A stretch of DNA of 64,000 nt from Pinibacter aurantiacus (GCF_019130065.1 NZ_JAHSPG010000013.1:62001-126000); one strand, 5' to 3'. Positions 18,012 through 27,968 are shown, counted from the stretch's first letter. Numbers and translations: made by a program. The notes: generated by a model from the sequence alone, not told the origin.

Positions 18012-21000
18012 TTAAATATCCCCCGCCTGATTGCTTTTACCCCCCTTATTGGCCGCATATTGCGAAGGCAGGATTTTAAATTCTTCTTTAAATGCTTTTG
18101 TGAAATTTTTTGGGTTGTTGAACCCAACTTCATATGCTATTTCGGCAATGGACATTCCGCTTTGTTCCAGGAACTGAGCCGCTCTTTTTAGCCGGATGGA
18201 CCTGATAAACTCAATCGGTGTTTTGCCGGTAATCGAAAGAATTTTTCTATACAGCGTTACCCTGTTCATAAACATGTCCCGGCTAAAATCTTCCACCGAA
18301 AACTCCGGGTTGTCCATGTTTTTTTCTACTACTTCCAACGCCTGCTTCAGGAACTTTTCGTCAACAGGGTTGATGGTTATTTCCCCGGGATTAACCTCAA
18401 TTTGCTTCTGAAATCTTTTTTGCAATAGTTCCTGCTGGGCCAGCAGGTTCCTGATCCTGGAAGCCAGAATTTCAAATGTGAACGGTTTGGTAACATAGTC
18501 GTTGACGCCCGCTTTCAATCCTTCCAGCTGTTTTTCTTCATTGCCCATGGCTGTCAGTAAAATAACCGGAATATGGGCCGTTGCTGTTTCTGTTTTAATT
18601 TTCCGCGCCAGTTCCACACCATCCATTAAAGGCATCATAATATCGCTGACCACCAGGTCCGGAATCAATTGTTTTATATTTTCCCAACCTTCTTTTCCAT
18701 TAGTTGCTTCTTCTATCTTATACAGTTCTTTCAGATTGTCTTTCAGATAAAAGCGGATATCTTCATTGTCATCCACCACCAGTATTGTTTTCTTCCTGCT
18801 GCTTTTTTGGCTAGTTTCCTGTAAAAGCATTTCCCCATCTTCAGTCTCAGTTGGTTGAGTCGCAGAACGGGTGGGTAGATCATAGATTTTTTTGGCAGGA
18901 AGCACAACTGTAAACCGCGAACCTTTTCCTACCTGGCTTTTTACAGTGATAATGCCATTATGCAGCTTTACAAACTCTTTTGTGATAGCGAGCCCAATAC
19001 CTGTTCCCTGGTTCACCATGGTGTCAGGCACGTCAGTCTGGAAAAATCGTTCAAATATTTTATCCTGCATTCCTTCCGGAATTCCAATGCCGGTATCTTC
19101 CACTTCTATGTACAGTTTTCCCTCCTCTTCTTTTGCCTCTGGAGTCGTATAGCTAAGGTTGATAGTCACTTTCCCATTTTCATGCGTGTATTTAAACGCA
19201 TTGGAAAGCAGGTTGAATAAAATCTTTTCTATCTTATCCCTGTCAAAATAGATTTCAAGATTGTCAACATTGGAAGCAAATGAAAATTGTATATGCTTCT
19301 TTTCCGCAATGTCTACAAACGAATGGCTGGCGTCTTTGCAAAAGTCGATAATGTCGCCGATGGCAGGATGCAACTTTATCTCCTGCACTTCTATTTTCCT
19401 GAAATCAAGCAGTTGGTTTACCAGGCTCAGCAATCGTCTGGCATTTCGCTGTACCAGTCCCAGTTGTTTCTTCTGCTCTTCATCAGTTGCCTGCCGGATG
19501 ATTTTATCCAGCGGAGAAATAATCAGCGTTAAAGGGGTCCGAAACTCATGGCTCACATTTGTAAAAAACTTCGTCTTCAACTGGTCGAGTGCATGCGCAC
19601 GCTCTGCTTCTCTGCGCTGGTGCTGCACTTCATAGCGCATATGTATCCTGTCCAAAGTAATGCGCCTCGCAAATAAAAACAATCCTGCTGCCAGTATCGC
19701 ATAAATAATATACGCTGTAGCAGTTCGCCAGAAGGGCGGATCAATGGTTATTTTCAACGACTTAATACCACTCCACAATCCGTCTTTGTTCGGCACTTTT
19801 ACCTTCAGTGTATAATGTCCGGGATTTAAGTTCGTATAAGTAACCCTTCGTTGTCCCACTTCCGTATACAGCCAATCGGGGCTAAACCCTTCCAGCATGT
19901 AAGCAAACTTATTACCGGCGCTATGCCTAAAATCGAGTGATGCGAACTCGACAGAGAAATCATTTTCCTTATACTTCAAACTTATCCCGTCAAGGCGCGA
20001 TAGCGATTGTTTGAGCAATACGCGATCATTGACCAGTTCACCCGGCTCAACCTTATTGCTTAGTATCTGCAATCCTGTGAAAATAATTTGCGGCCGGAAA
20101 ACAGGTTTTGGAATTTTATCCGGATCAATAATGTTGAACCCTGAAGGCCCACCAAAAATCAATTCTCCTTTTCGCGTTTTAAGGGCCGCATTGTCATTGA
20201 ACTCGCGGTTTTGTAAGTTGTTCGTCTCATCATAACCAATAATGGAAAGGGCAACACCATTTTTTTCCTGCCTCGGAATCACATTGCACAATCCATTTGG
20301 TGTGGAAATCCAAAGAGTACGATGATCATCCTCTAGAATATTTAGTATCAGATTATCAGGTAACCCGTCAGCCATGGTGAACCTGCGGAACTGTTTCGTT
20401 TTCGCATCATATAAATTCAATCCCTCTCTTGTTCCTGCCCATATTCTCTCCTCACTGTCCTGGTAAAGGCAGAACACATCGTTGCGGCTCAGCGTGTTGT
20501 TTTCCTTATTAAAAAATTCAGGAAGCCTGAAGTTTTTGTTTGCATCAAACACGGAAATACCTCCGGTCGAAACAACCCACAAGTTCCCTTTTGTATCCTG
20601 CATGATGGTTGAAATATAGTTGGAGGGTAAGGGATCGTGTGGTGATCCTTTGTATTGAAGATGGCTGAACTTACCGGTCGCTCTGTCTAACAAGTCCAGG
20701 CCGCCGCCCAACGTACCGATCCATAAATTGTTGTTCCTGTCTTCAAAAATTTCCCACACATTGTCACTCGACAAACTTGAAGTGTCAACCTCATTGTGCT
20801 TATAGTTCACGAACTTTTTTCCATCAAAACTGTTAAGTCCCCCATAGTAAGTTCCTATCCACAGTACACCGCTTCTATCAATACAAAGGCTTACTATTAC
20901 ATTGCTGCAAAGACTGTTCTCGTCGCCCGGTCTGTGAAGGTATTGCTTAAATGTGTTTTGTTTCCTGTCGAAATAGATCAATCCGCCACCGTTGGTTCCA

Positions 21001-22136
21001 ATCCAGATATTACCCACCTTATCTTCAACAAACCGGTTAACATCATCATACGGAAGGCTTTTACTATCCGAGTCCTTATGCCGGTAAAGCGGAAACAGCA
21101 CTATATTATTGTTTAGATAATTAACTCCCTGCTTATAGGTTCCCAGCCAGATTATTTCATTATCATCCTTATACATTGCCATAATACTGTTCTGGGCAAG
21201 GCTGCGGGGATTCTTGGGATCATTCAGAAGATAACTGGTATTGAAGTCGTTTTTTTTATCTATAAGATTTACCCCGCCGTGATCTGTAGCAACCCATATC
21301 ACCCCTTTATTATCCTGAACAATTTGAGTAACAAGATTTGAATTTAGTTTTGAAGGAAAAGAACTTTCACTAAATAGCCTGACTGAATTGTTTTTTGGTT
21401 GGAAAAGAAAAACACCGCTGTTGAAAGACCACAACCAGATGTCACCATCACTATCAATAAAAAGATTATAAGGAATGTTCCCAATTTTTCTTTTTCGAAA
21501 AACGTCGCTTGAAAAAACAACCTTCTCTACACTGATATCATACAGTTTTAACAACCCACTCTGATATAGCAGCCATAATTTACCATCTTTCGTTTCTGCC
21601 ACAGATGTAATCTTGTCCGAATTATTATCATTAAGCTGTTGTTTGTAAGAACTTACCTTTTTAGTTTCGGCTTCATACAAGTAAAAATCGAAGTTGTTGT
21701 AAAGAACCCAGTATCTTCCATGGGTGCCTTTTACGATATTGCTAATTGCGCCACCCGGCAAACCAATTGACCTTAAATAGCTATATGAATCGGCTGTGAA
21801 TTTTTCCGTATGCTGATCATAGATACACGGTCCGCTCGTTGTTACCACCCAAATCCTTCCATCCGGAAGCTCATAAAGCGATTGAACGCTGTTATCAACT
21901 AGAGAGGTTGTATCAGAAAAATTTTTACGAAATACCCGGCAGGAATATCCATCATACCGGTTGAGGCCGGACAAAGTGCCAAACCATAAAAAACCATCAC
22001 TGTCTTTTAATATAGCAGTGACCTGATTATGCGATAAGCCGGTATAATTATCAAGTTTGTAAAAGTTATAATTTTCACTTTGTGCAAAACTCAAAACTGC
22101 CTGAAATCCGAAAAGAATAAAAAAAAGAAAACGCAT
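18012..22136 (-). CDS. Hybrid two-component system regulator (HTCS) of the xyloglucan-type locus
   Basis: 1,374 residues from the ATG at 22134-22136; the frame can be extended one codon to a TTG. Order (numbering from that TTG, one higher than from the ATG): signal peptide 1-20, two seven-bladed propellers of Reg_prop repeats (about 25-720, repeated GxLWxGT motifs), Y_Y_Y domain (about 725-795), transmembrane helix near 806-824, HisKA with His864 in NVSHEFRTP, HATPase with LLSNAFKYT (Asn980) and DTGIG, receiver domain 1116-1230 with Asp1166 in VVSDIMMP, and AraC HTH 1275-1365. It senses a periplasmic oligosaccharide and activates transcription in the same polypeptide. It lies beside the operator at 17,956, the likely target. 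Confidence 0.96.
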   Translation of the reverse strand: MRFLFFILFGFQAVLSFAQSENYNFYKLDNYTGLSHNQVTAILKDSDGFLWFGTLSGLNRYDGYSCRVFRKNFSDTTSLVDNSVQSLYELPDGRIWVVTTSGPCIYDQHTEKFTADSYSYLRSIGLPGGAISNIVKGTHGRYWVLYNNFDFYLYEAETKKVSSYKQQLNDNNSDKITSVAETKDGKLWLLYQSGLLKLYDISVEKVVFSSDVFRKRKIGNIPYNLFIDSDGDIWLWSFNSGVFLFQPKNNSVRLFSESSFPSKLNSNLVTQIVQDNKGVIWVATDHGGVNLIDKKNDFNTSYLLNDPKNPRSLAQNSIMAMYKDDNEIIWLGTYKQGVNYLNNNIVLFPLYRHKDSDSKSLPYDDVNRFVEDKVGNIWIGTNGGGLIYFDRKQNTFKQYLHRPGDENSLCSNVIVSLCIDRSGVLWIGTYYGGLNSFDGKKFVNYKHNEVDTSSLSSDNVWEIFEDRNNNLWIGTLGGGLDLLDRATGKFSHLQYKGSPHDPLPSNYISTIMQDTKGNLWVVSTGGISVFDANKNFRLPEFFNKENNTLSRNDVFCLYQDSEERIWAGTREGLNLYDAKTKQFRRFTMADGLPDNLILNILEDDHRTLWISTPNGLCNVIPRQEKNGVALSIIGYDETNNLQNREFNDNAALKTRKGELIFGGPSGFNIIDPDKIPKPVFRPQIIFTGLQILSNKVEPGELVNDRVLLKQSLSRLDGISLKYKENDFSVEFASLDFRHSAGNKFAYMLEGFSPDWLYTEVGQRRVTYTNLNPGHYTLKVKVPNKDGLWSGIKSLKITIDPPFWRTATAYIIYAILAAGLFLFARRITLDRIHMRYEVQHQRREAERAHALDQLKTKFFTNVSHEFRTPLTLIISPLDKIIRQATDEEQKKQLGLVQRNARRLLSLVNQLLDFRKIEVQEIKLHPAIGDIIDFCKDASHSFVDIAEKKHIQFSFASNVDNLEIYFDRDKIEKILFNLLSNAFKYTHENGKVTINLSYTTPEAKEEEGKLYIEVEDTGIGIPEGMQDKIFERFFQTDVPDTMVNQGTGIGLAITKEFVKLHNGIITVKSQVGKGSRFTVVLPAKKIYDLPTRSATQPTETEDGEMLLQETSQKSSRKKTILVVDDNEDIRFYLKDNLKELYKIEEATNGKEGWENIKQLIPDLVVSDIMMPLMDGVELARKIKTETATAHIPVILLTAMGNEEKQLEGLKAGVNDYVTKPFTFEILASRIRNLLAQQELLQKRFQKQIEVNPGEITINPVDEKFLKQALEVVEKNMDNPEFSVEDFSRDMFMNRVTLYRKILSITGKTPIEFIRSIRLKRAAQFLEQSGMSIAEIAYEVGFNNPKNFTKAFKEEFKILPSQYAANKGGKSNQAGDI

Positions 22137-22368
22137 CAAAATTATTTTTTTTAAAAACCGTTGTCTTTGCGAACATCCCTCTACATTCTTATATCGGAAT
22201 CAAGTTAACAAAATGAATTGAATACCTCTACATTTCCGTTCTCCTATTCGACGCGATAATAAATTGAACAGTGTACAAAACCGTTCAGTCTCAATGTTGC
22301 CCTCATCCGGGCTATTGGCAATATTAATGTTTGCGTTCGTGCTTACGCGATTGTTTACTACTGATTTT
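22137..22368. other. Intergenic stretch upstream of the HTCS gene
   Basis: 232 bp between the acetylesterase stop and the HTCS start. No clear TAnnTTTG element or terminator hairpin was found on the minus strand. ATGTTGC at 22294 and ATGTTTGC at 22327 resemble half-sites but are 33 bp apart and one is imperfect. The HTCS could be read through from the esterase genes or have a weak promoter of its own. Confidence 0.4.
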
Positions 22369-24318
22369 TCATTTTTGAGTAATTCCTTTCCAACTATCCG
22401 TTCTAAAGGGCACAGCCGGCAATCCTTCTTTGTTTGTTAGATTACAGGCAGGATTATCCGCCCAGCCATATCTTATTGCGATTGGTTTTAAAACATTTTT
22501 TGAATGTACAATTACACTATTCCCTTTTATTGTGGCGTCTGCCCAATAGAATTTTTTATCATCACCGGCAATTGCAAATCCCATAACAGGCTGAGCATCC
22601 TTAGTGGTAAGTCCTGTACCAGCATTACCGAAATCGATGGTTATTGTATTCCCGGTTATCCTGGTACTTTTTATTACAGGTCCGGTGGAAACGATGTTTT
22701 GTTTGTATGCTATTTTTTCTGCTTCAAGCGCCAGCCTTCTACCGACCTCTTGTTTATTTTTAGGGTGAATATCATTTGACTCGCCAACGTCAATGGCGGA
22801 GGCCATTGCAGTATTAGACAGAGACAATGTCATGGATTGCGCTTCTCTTAATTCTGCCCATTCACTTTCTGATGGAAGAGATTTTGTTTTCATGAAATTG
22901 GCAAGCTGTACAAACAAAAAAGGAACATTTCCCTGTTGCCATCTTTGCCGCCAGTCGTTAATCAGCATCGGAAACATGGTGCGATAATTATAAGCTTCCC
23001 AGGCGTTGGACTCGCCCTGGTACCAGATGAACCCTTTGATACCATAAGGGATCAGCGGGTGTATCATTGCATTAAAGAGCACTGTTGGACGGTATTGATA
23101 GTTGAGTATTTTGGGAAATGCGGTTTCCAGATCTTTTTTATATACCCATTTTCCCGCCAAAGAAATTTTAGAAACGCCATCGGTAATATAAAGGTCCTCT
23201 GACGGCGGATTCAAACCACCACCACCCCACAACATGGCCACTCTTACTGCTATCGTATTTTCTCCCTGCTGCGCAAGGCGTGCCGGAATTGTAAATGAAT
23301 GGGTAGCATTCGAATTCCAGATGTTCTTGCATATTTCTTCGCCATTGAAGTAAAGTGAATAATTCATTTCAGGATGTCCCAGATTAATGACCACCTCTTT
23401 CCGGCTCAAAGATTCAGGCAGTATGATCTTCTTTCTTAGCCAGATCATTCCGTCGTAAGACCCGATTCCAAAATCTTTTAACACTCCCGGCATTTCCACT
23501 GTGGTCCAATCCGCATCATTATAATCCCGCGCAGGAATTATTTTATCAGCATTATTCTGAGGATTGTATACAAGATTCCAAATGTGTACCCAATTCAGAC
23601 TATCGGTTGCGTAATCGAACTGATCAACGCGCAGTGTATCATTGCCGAGTGTTCTTTCTTTGGTAACGGGTGAGCTAAGCAACATTTTGCGACTCGTCCA
23701 CGCCTCTACCGGTGTTCCGCCCCAGGTGCTTTGAATAATGCCAACAGGAACGTTTTGATCACGATGAATTTTGCGTGCAAAAAAATAAGCAACAGCTGAC
23801 CAGTCTTTTACATTATTCGTATCACAAACTTTCCAGTTACCCGCATGAATATCAGTTTGCGGCGATAATTTTTTATCATGCTCTACCATTAGCAATCGGA
23901 TATTGGGATAGTTTGCATTGGCGATTTCTGTTTTCGCATCTTTTGACTGCTGCACCTGCATCTCCATGTTTGACTGACCCGAGGCTAACCACACATCGCC
24001 GATCAGAATATTGCTGAGTTCCAGTTTACTTTGCTGTTCACCATTTTCAACAATGCTCAAAGTGTATGGACCGCCAGCCTTTAATTTTGGCAACTTTAAA
24101 AACCACTTTCCCTCCTTATTGGCTCTTGTTGCGGACTGTACATTAGCAAGTTTGACCATGACAGTCGCATTTGGTTTTGCATTACCCCAAACAGGAATCG
24201 GAATGTCTCTTTGCAGCACCATATCGTTACCAAACATTTTTGGTAAAGTGATTTGAGAAAAAGAACAGTGGCAGATGGATACCAATAATAGGGTTGTAAT
24301 CACTGATTTCATCATCAT
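22369..24318 (-). CDS. Sialate O-acetylesterase-like SGNH esterase, CE20-type (xyloglucan acetylesterase candidate)
   Basis: 649 residues from the ATG at 24316-24318, chosen because a signal peptide (MMMKSVITTLLLVSICHCSFSQ) begins there; the longest frame starts at a TTG 29 codons earlier. Two further ATGs follow immediately. Motifs of the sialate O-acetylesterase family are clear: GDVWLASGQSNMEMQ with the nucleophile Ser near residue 116, GFIWYQGESNAWE, and the catalytic-His region ESNDIHPKNKQEVG. A jelly-roll insertion (about 260-390) splits the SGNH fold, as in CE20. CE20 was founded on a Xanthomonas enzyme from a xyloglucan locus, so deacetylation of xyloglucan side chains is the likely role. 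It follows the carboxylesterase by 124 bp. Confidence 0.88.
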   Translation of the reverse strand: MMMKSVITTLLLVSICHCSFSQITLPKMFGNDMVLQRDIPIPVWGNAKPNATVMVKLANVQSATRANKEGKWFLKLPKLKAGGPYTLSIVENGEQQSKLELSNILIGDVWLASGQSNMEMQVQQSKDAKTEIANANYPNIRLLMVEHDKKLSPQTDIHAGNWKVCDTNNVKDWSAVAYFFARKIHRDQNVPVGIIQSTWGGTPVEAWTSRKMLLSSPVTKERTLGNDTLRVDQFDYATDSLNWVHIWNLVYNPQNNADKIIPARDYNDADWTTVEMPGVLKDFGIGSYDGMIWLRKKIILPESLSRKEVVINLGHPEMNYSLYFNGEEICKNIWNSNATHSFTIPARLAQQGENTIAVRVAMLWGGGGLNPPSEDLYITDGVSKISLAGKWVYKKDLETAFPKILNYQYRPTVLFNAMIHPLIPYGIKGFIWYQGESNAWEAYNYRTMFPMLINDWRQRWQQGNVPFLFVQLANFMKTKSLPSESEWAELREAQSMTLSLSNTAMASAIDVGESNDIHPKNKQEVGRRLALEAEKIAYKQNIVSTGPVIKSTRITGNTITIDFGNAGTGLTTKDAQPVMGFAIAGDDKKFYWADATIKGNSVIVHSKNVLKPIAIRYGWADNPACNLTNKEGLPAVPFRTDSWKGITQK

Positions 24319-24442
24319 ATTGTTGTTATTGGTCGTATGTTTTCCTTCTTGAATAATTGCCAGAATTGAGCAGGCAGGCACCATCTGGTTAAATTTATAC
24401 GGCAAGATATATGAGTCCCTTTCTACCTTTTGTCGCTTGTCT

Positions 24443-26026
24443 TTAATTGCTTTTGTTATTACTTATTTTCCATTGAAAATATTTATCCAGCACTTTTAAA
24501 GCCTCTATATCCGGTACCGGACCGGGATGTGGTGTTTTATCAAAATACATTACTATCGGACTGTTGTTCGTAAAGGGGGACCATTGAGGTAACCCGCCGC
24601 CATTGGGATCTCCAAACTTTACAAAATTGATCCAGTAGTCTCCCATTGCTTTAGATATACTTACATCTGATTGTGATATATTTGGATCACTTGCTTCCAG
24701 GTGTTGGAAAACGTAGGAAACATCCTGCGCATGAGGGGAGCCATAACCAAACATGGATGAAGACGCGGGATAGTCAGGGTGTTGATCGAAAAAATAATAA
24801 AACACTTTCGCATGCCCTGTTTGCGATTGTAACTTTGCCCAAGTCCAATTGTGCCAGCCGAAAGCTGCATCACGCGAGAGATTGCGGGCAGACCGGGAGA
24901 CTGAAGTATCACCTACAGGATATGCTTTCAGTAAGTCGTCTGCAAATTTTCCATAACGCTTTCTTACAGACTCGGTACATTCCTCTGGCGTTTTTCCAGG
25001 CGAAAAACTCAATCCTTCGTCTGAATTGTAGCCAATCAGCACGGGTATATCACTATACTTACCATTGCTGTATAATGTATATTGTACATCCGGAATCACA
25101 TAGCCGTCTATTACCGGCCATGAGCTTCCTACCCCCCAGGCCATTGGCAACTTATCGGGCGGTAGGCTTCGGAGTTCTTCAATATTTGACACTCCTGCAT
25201 TATGGAGATATTTAACTCCTTCTTCATTTGCAGTGGACAACAACTTCATATTTTCTCCGGGATAGAAGATATTTCCTGCCGGGCCAAAAGATGCTCCGCT
25301 TTGCGATATTGCTCCACGAAAGAGGCCTTTGGCAAGTGGAGACGCGCATAGCATACTCACGGAAAGCCCTCCTGCAGATTCGCCAAATATGGTTACTTTT
25401 CGAGGATCCCCACCAAACCGGGCAATGTTTTTTTGTATCCATTTCAGCGCCGCGATTTGATCCAGCAACCCATAATTTCCGGAAACATGGTCTTTACTTT
25501 CTGCATTGAGCGAGGGATGCACCAAAAATCCCAGTGGACCAACGCGGTAAGCTATGCTAACAAAGACAACACCCTTCTGAGCCAGCTTGCTCCCTTCATA
25601 CCAGGGTTCGGCAGTAGAACCCGTACTGAAACCACCACCATAGATCCAAACCATTACAGGCAGTTGATCGCGGGTAGATTTTGCAGGCGACCACACATTC
25701 AGGTACAAGCAGTCTTCACTTTTACCGCCCACCGGATTTCCGGCCTGCATTGGCGAAGCGGCAAAATGTTCAGCAGATCTTACGTCTGTCCATTCGCTAA
25801 CCGCTTGAGGAGCTTTCCATCTTAACCGCCCGACAGGAGGAGCCGCAAAAGGTATCCCCCGGAAGATGGTTAATCCGTTTTCTGAAACGCCTTGTATCCA
25901 ACCTTTATCGGTTTTCAGTTTTTCCGGAATTTGTGCATTTCCGGTATTTGAGAATAACAATAAAACGATCAATGTACAATGGATACTATTTTGCACGGCC
26001 ATCATCAGCAACAATCGAATTTTCAT
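24443..26026 (-). CDS. Type-B carboxylesterase, secreted
   Basis: 527 residues, signal peptide to about AQ32. Alpha/beta-hydrolase of the carboxylesterase/para-nitrobenzyl esterase family: FRGIPFAAPPVGRLRW (55-70), SEDCLYLNVW (103-112), oxyanion-hole WIYGGGF, nucleophile Ser217 in FGESAGG, acid Glu in NSDEG, and His in GSPHAQDV. It has its own promoter at 26058-26065 with a 25-nt-class leader and the shared operator. Together with the CE20-like gene it probably removes ester groups (acetyl or aromatic) from the imported glycan; the exact ester is unknown. Confidence 0.92.
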   Translation of the reverse strand: MKIRLLLMMAVQNSIHCTLIVLLLFSNTGNAQIPEKLKTDKGWIQGVSENGLTIFRGIPFAAPPVGRLRWKAPQAVSEWTDVRSAEHFAASPMQAGNPVGGKSEDCLYLNVWSPAKSTRDQLPVMVWIYGGGFSTGSTAEPWYEGSKLAQKGVVFVSIAYRVGPLGFLVHPSLNAESKDHVSGNYGLLDQIAALKWIQKNIARFGGDPRKVTIFGESAGGLSVSMLCASPLAKGLFRGAISQSGASFGPAGNIFYPGENMKLLSTANEEGVKYLHNAGVSNIEELRSLPPDKLPMAWGVGSSWPVIDGYVIPDVQYTLYSNGKYSDIPVLIGYNSDEGLSFSPGKTPEECTESVRKRYGKFADDLLKAYPVGDTSVSRSARNLSRDAAFGWHNWTWAKLQSQTGHAKVFYYFFDQHPDYPASSSMFGYGSPHAQDVSYVFQHLEASDPNISQSDVSISKAMGDYWINFVKFGDPNGGGLPQWSPFTNNSPIVMYFDKTPHPGPVPDIEALKVLDKYFQWKISNNKSN

Positions 26027-26057
26027 ATATGAACAAGCTTTAAGTTAAATGGGAATA

Positions 26058-26065
26058 CAAATCTA
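26058..26065 (-). promoter_or_regulatory. Predicted -7 promoter element for the carboxylesterase gene
   Basis: Reads TAGATTTG on the minus strand, an exact match to TAnnTTTG, 32 nt before the ATG. No TTG is seen at the -33 position. It is 31 bp downstream of the direct-repeat operator. Confidence 0.7.
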
Positions 26066-26095
26066 TTTGCAGGTGCGGAAAAGTGAGTTAGCTAT

Positions 26096-26125
26096 TTGTT
26101 GCAGAATAGGGGTTGATATGTTACA
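26096..26125 (-). promoter_or_regulatory. Direct-repeat operator, second copy
   Basis: TTGTTGCA at 26096-26103 and ATGTTACA at 26118-26125, spaced 22 bp. The 12 bases between the half-sites (ending at ATAGGGG...GAT) also resemble those of the 17,956 copy (CTAGGG...AAA). The sites, spacing and distance to the -7 element match the susC-side copy, so both are probably bound by the same regulator. Confidence 0.6.
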
Positions 26126-26322
26126 TTTTTCTGAAAACGTCTCAAAGAGGGTACACAACGTAACACTTCGTCACAAATAAGCGTCATTTATACACTATAT
26201 TTAAGTGTAACATTTGAGCCAAAGGTATAACCCATTTTTTTGCATTTCCTCACAAGGAAATCAATACAACTTTTGTGACGGGCACAACTACCTGCATCCC
26301 TGCAATTGCGTGAACCGAACGC
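26126..26322. other. Intergenic stretch with a short palindrome
   Basis: Between the operator and the redoxin stop. It holds TACACT-N7-AGTGTA at 26191-26209, a perfect 6-bp inverted repeat. Its arms are weak and it is not followed by a U-run in the minus-strand RNA, so it could be a protein-binding site as easily as a transcript end. No gene seen. Confidence 0.35.
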
Positions 26323-27708
26323 TTAATTTGAAGCTTTACTTCTTTTTGCCATTGCCGCCGCTAATACTTTGTTCACGTACCTGCCTTTCCCCGTCCCAAC
26401 TTCTCTGCATATTATTTTTCCTTCAGGATCGACGAGTATTTGTGTGGGAAAAGCAGAAATCTGGAATTTATTTACAATCGCTTTCTTGTCCAGGTCTGTC
26501 CTGCTTTGAAAAATATGTAGCCATTCCATTTGCTGTTCAGCAATGATTTTCTTCAACGTGGGCATATTGCCCGGAACATCTACTGCAATGCTTACAACTT
26601 GTACTTCTCCTTTGTACTTTTTTGCAATGTCGACAAGGTCGGGTATGGATTGTATACAGGGGGTGCACCACGATCCCCAAAAATCGATGAGCACGAATTT
26701 CCCTCTTAGTTTTTGCAGGTTAAATTCATTCCCGTTAAAATCTACTGCTTCTATATTGTAAGCCATTGTGCCGGTATCGATACCGTATGTAGCAGGGCCA
26801 CTGCCAACATAAGAAAGCTTCAAAGTATCTCCGAAAACCGAAACGCCCGATAGAACATATTTGTTCTTGTTTAGTGAAACGGTATCACCAATGATGTGAC
26901 GCGCTTTACCAATCACTCTGCCACTGCCATTTTTTTCGATGATATCAACGACAGTACTCACTGAATCGAAAATAATACCTGGCTTATTCCTTGAGAAAAT
27001 ATCAATTGAATAATTACTTGTTCCCATTACAAAAGCGCCCTGCCTGATCTCATTTGTAATCACCTGCACTTTAAATTTTTCAAAAAGTGAATCGCTGGTT
27101 CTCATTGGACTAATGGGGGAAACTTGTAGATTACAGGTCATGTCATACACCTGGCCGTGACTTGCGTATTGAAAATTTACGGTGTTAGTGGGCAAGAGTG
27201 CGCGTATTTCCTTATCTCCCTTTCGCAAAAATGCAGAATCATATACCATCATTTTGTCGTCACTAAAATCGTGGTTATTGTTGGCGTCAACGATAATCAC
27301 ACGGTTACCTAAGTGGTCCAACCCTGACACAAGGTAAACCACATGTTTAATGGGTTTCCTGCTTAATTGGGTTGTATCGGCATGCCAGGGGCCAATCTGG
27401 CTCATGAGATCACGCACGGCATAATCCGGATGTGCTACATAATATTCAAAATAATACTGAGGCGGTTGAAAATCAACCTGCATCATTACTTTTTCCTTTA
27501 TTGAAACAGGTATACCTGTAAACGGGATAGATCGGTTATGGTTAATACTCAAACCATCCATCATTTCCATCATGACATTGTTGGTAATGGCTTCCTTGTC
27601 GATCGATGTTTGCAGGGATACTAATAAAGACGATGAATGTTGGCAGTATGCATTTATCGTAAAAACGATAAACGAAAAGAGGAGGCTTGTTTTACTAATT
27701 TTTTTCAT
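26323..27708 (-). CDS. TlpA-like thioredoxin-fold lipid/periplasmic redoxin
   Basis: 461 residues with signal peptide to about YCQ23. The C-terminal 128 residues are a TlpA/AhpC-TSA redoxin: FVLIDFWGSWCTPCIQSIP with the redox pair Cys348-Cys351 and the cis-Pro segment SAFPTQILVD. The N-terminal 330 residues are a poorly recognised beta-rich region; similar long extensions are common in Bacteroidota redoxins. It probably reduces or isomerises disulfides in the periplasm. It is separated from the esterase promoter by about 200 bp and shows no PUL-specific feature, so its link to the locus is uncertain. Confidence 0.85.
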   Translation of the reverse strand: MKKISKTSLLFSFIVFTINAYCQHSSSLLVSLQTSIDKEAITNNVMMEMMDGLSINHNRSIPFTGIPVSIKEKVMMQVDFQPPQYYFEYYVAHPDYAVRDLMSQIGPWHADTTQLSRKPIKHVVYLVSGLDHLGNRVIIVDANNNHDFSDDKMMVYDSAFLRKGDKEIRALLPTNTVNFQYASHGQVYDMTCNLQVSPISPMRTSDSLFEKFKVQVITNEIRQGAFVMGTSNYSIDIFSRNKPGIIFDSVSTVVDIIEKNGSGRVIGKARHIIGDTVSLNKNKYVLSGVSVFGDTLKLSYVGSGPATYGIDTGTMAYNIEAVDFNGNEFNLQKLRGKFVLIDFWGSWCTPCIQSIPDLVDIAKKYKGEVQVVSIAVDVPGNMPTLKKIIAEQQMEWLHIFQSRTDLDKKAIVNKFQISAFPTQILVDPEGKIICREVGTGKGRYVNKVLAAAMAKRSKASN

Positions 27709-27968
27709 AAAATAAAATATCCAAATAAGTTTTTTTGCAATACCAATGTCGGGTCATAACCAACTCCAATGCAACATAAAACCAATTTATAAAGTCTGTG
27801 ACCTTATACTATCCGGAATATCTAAAAGAGGGTGGTTCGGGTCAAACATTTTTAAGTTCACATACTGTCAGAAAACAGGTCAGGAAAACAGACAATTTAG
27901 AATTGGACAGCGCGCCGGCTGAAACATCGGAGTATATTTCATTGCCCGAATTCACTTTTACTTATTTT
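27709..27968. other. Intergenic stretch upstream of the redoxin gene
   Basis: 260 bp. CCAATTTA at about 27781 is a one-mismatch candidate for a minus-strand -7 element, but it is 75 bp from the ATG and unsupported. Nothing else recognised. Confidence 0.3.

Noticed and set aside
22294-22334. ATGTTGC/ATGTTTGC pair upstream of the HTCS as a third operator
   Set aside because: Spacing is 33 bp, one half-site has an insertion, and no -7 element follows at the expected distance.
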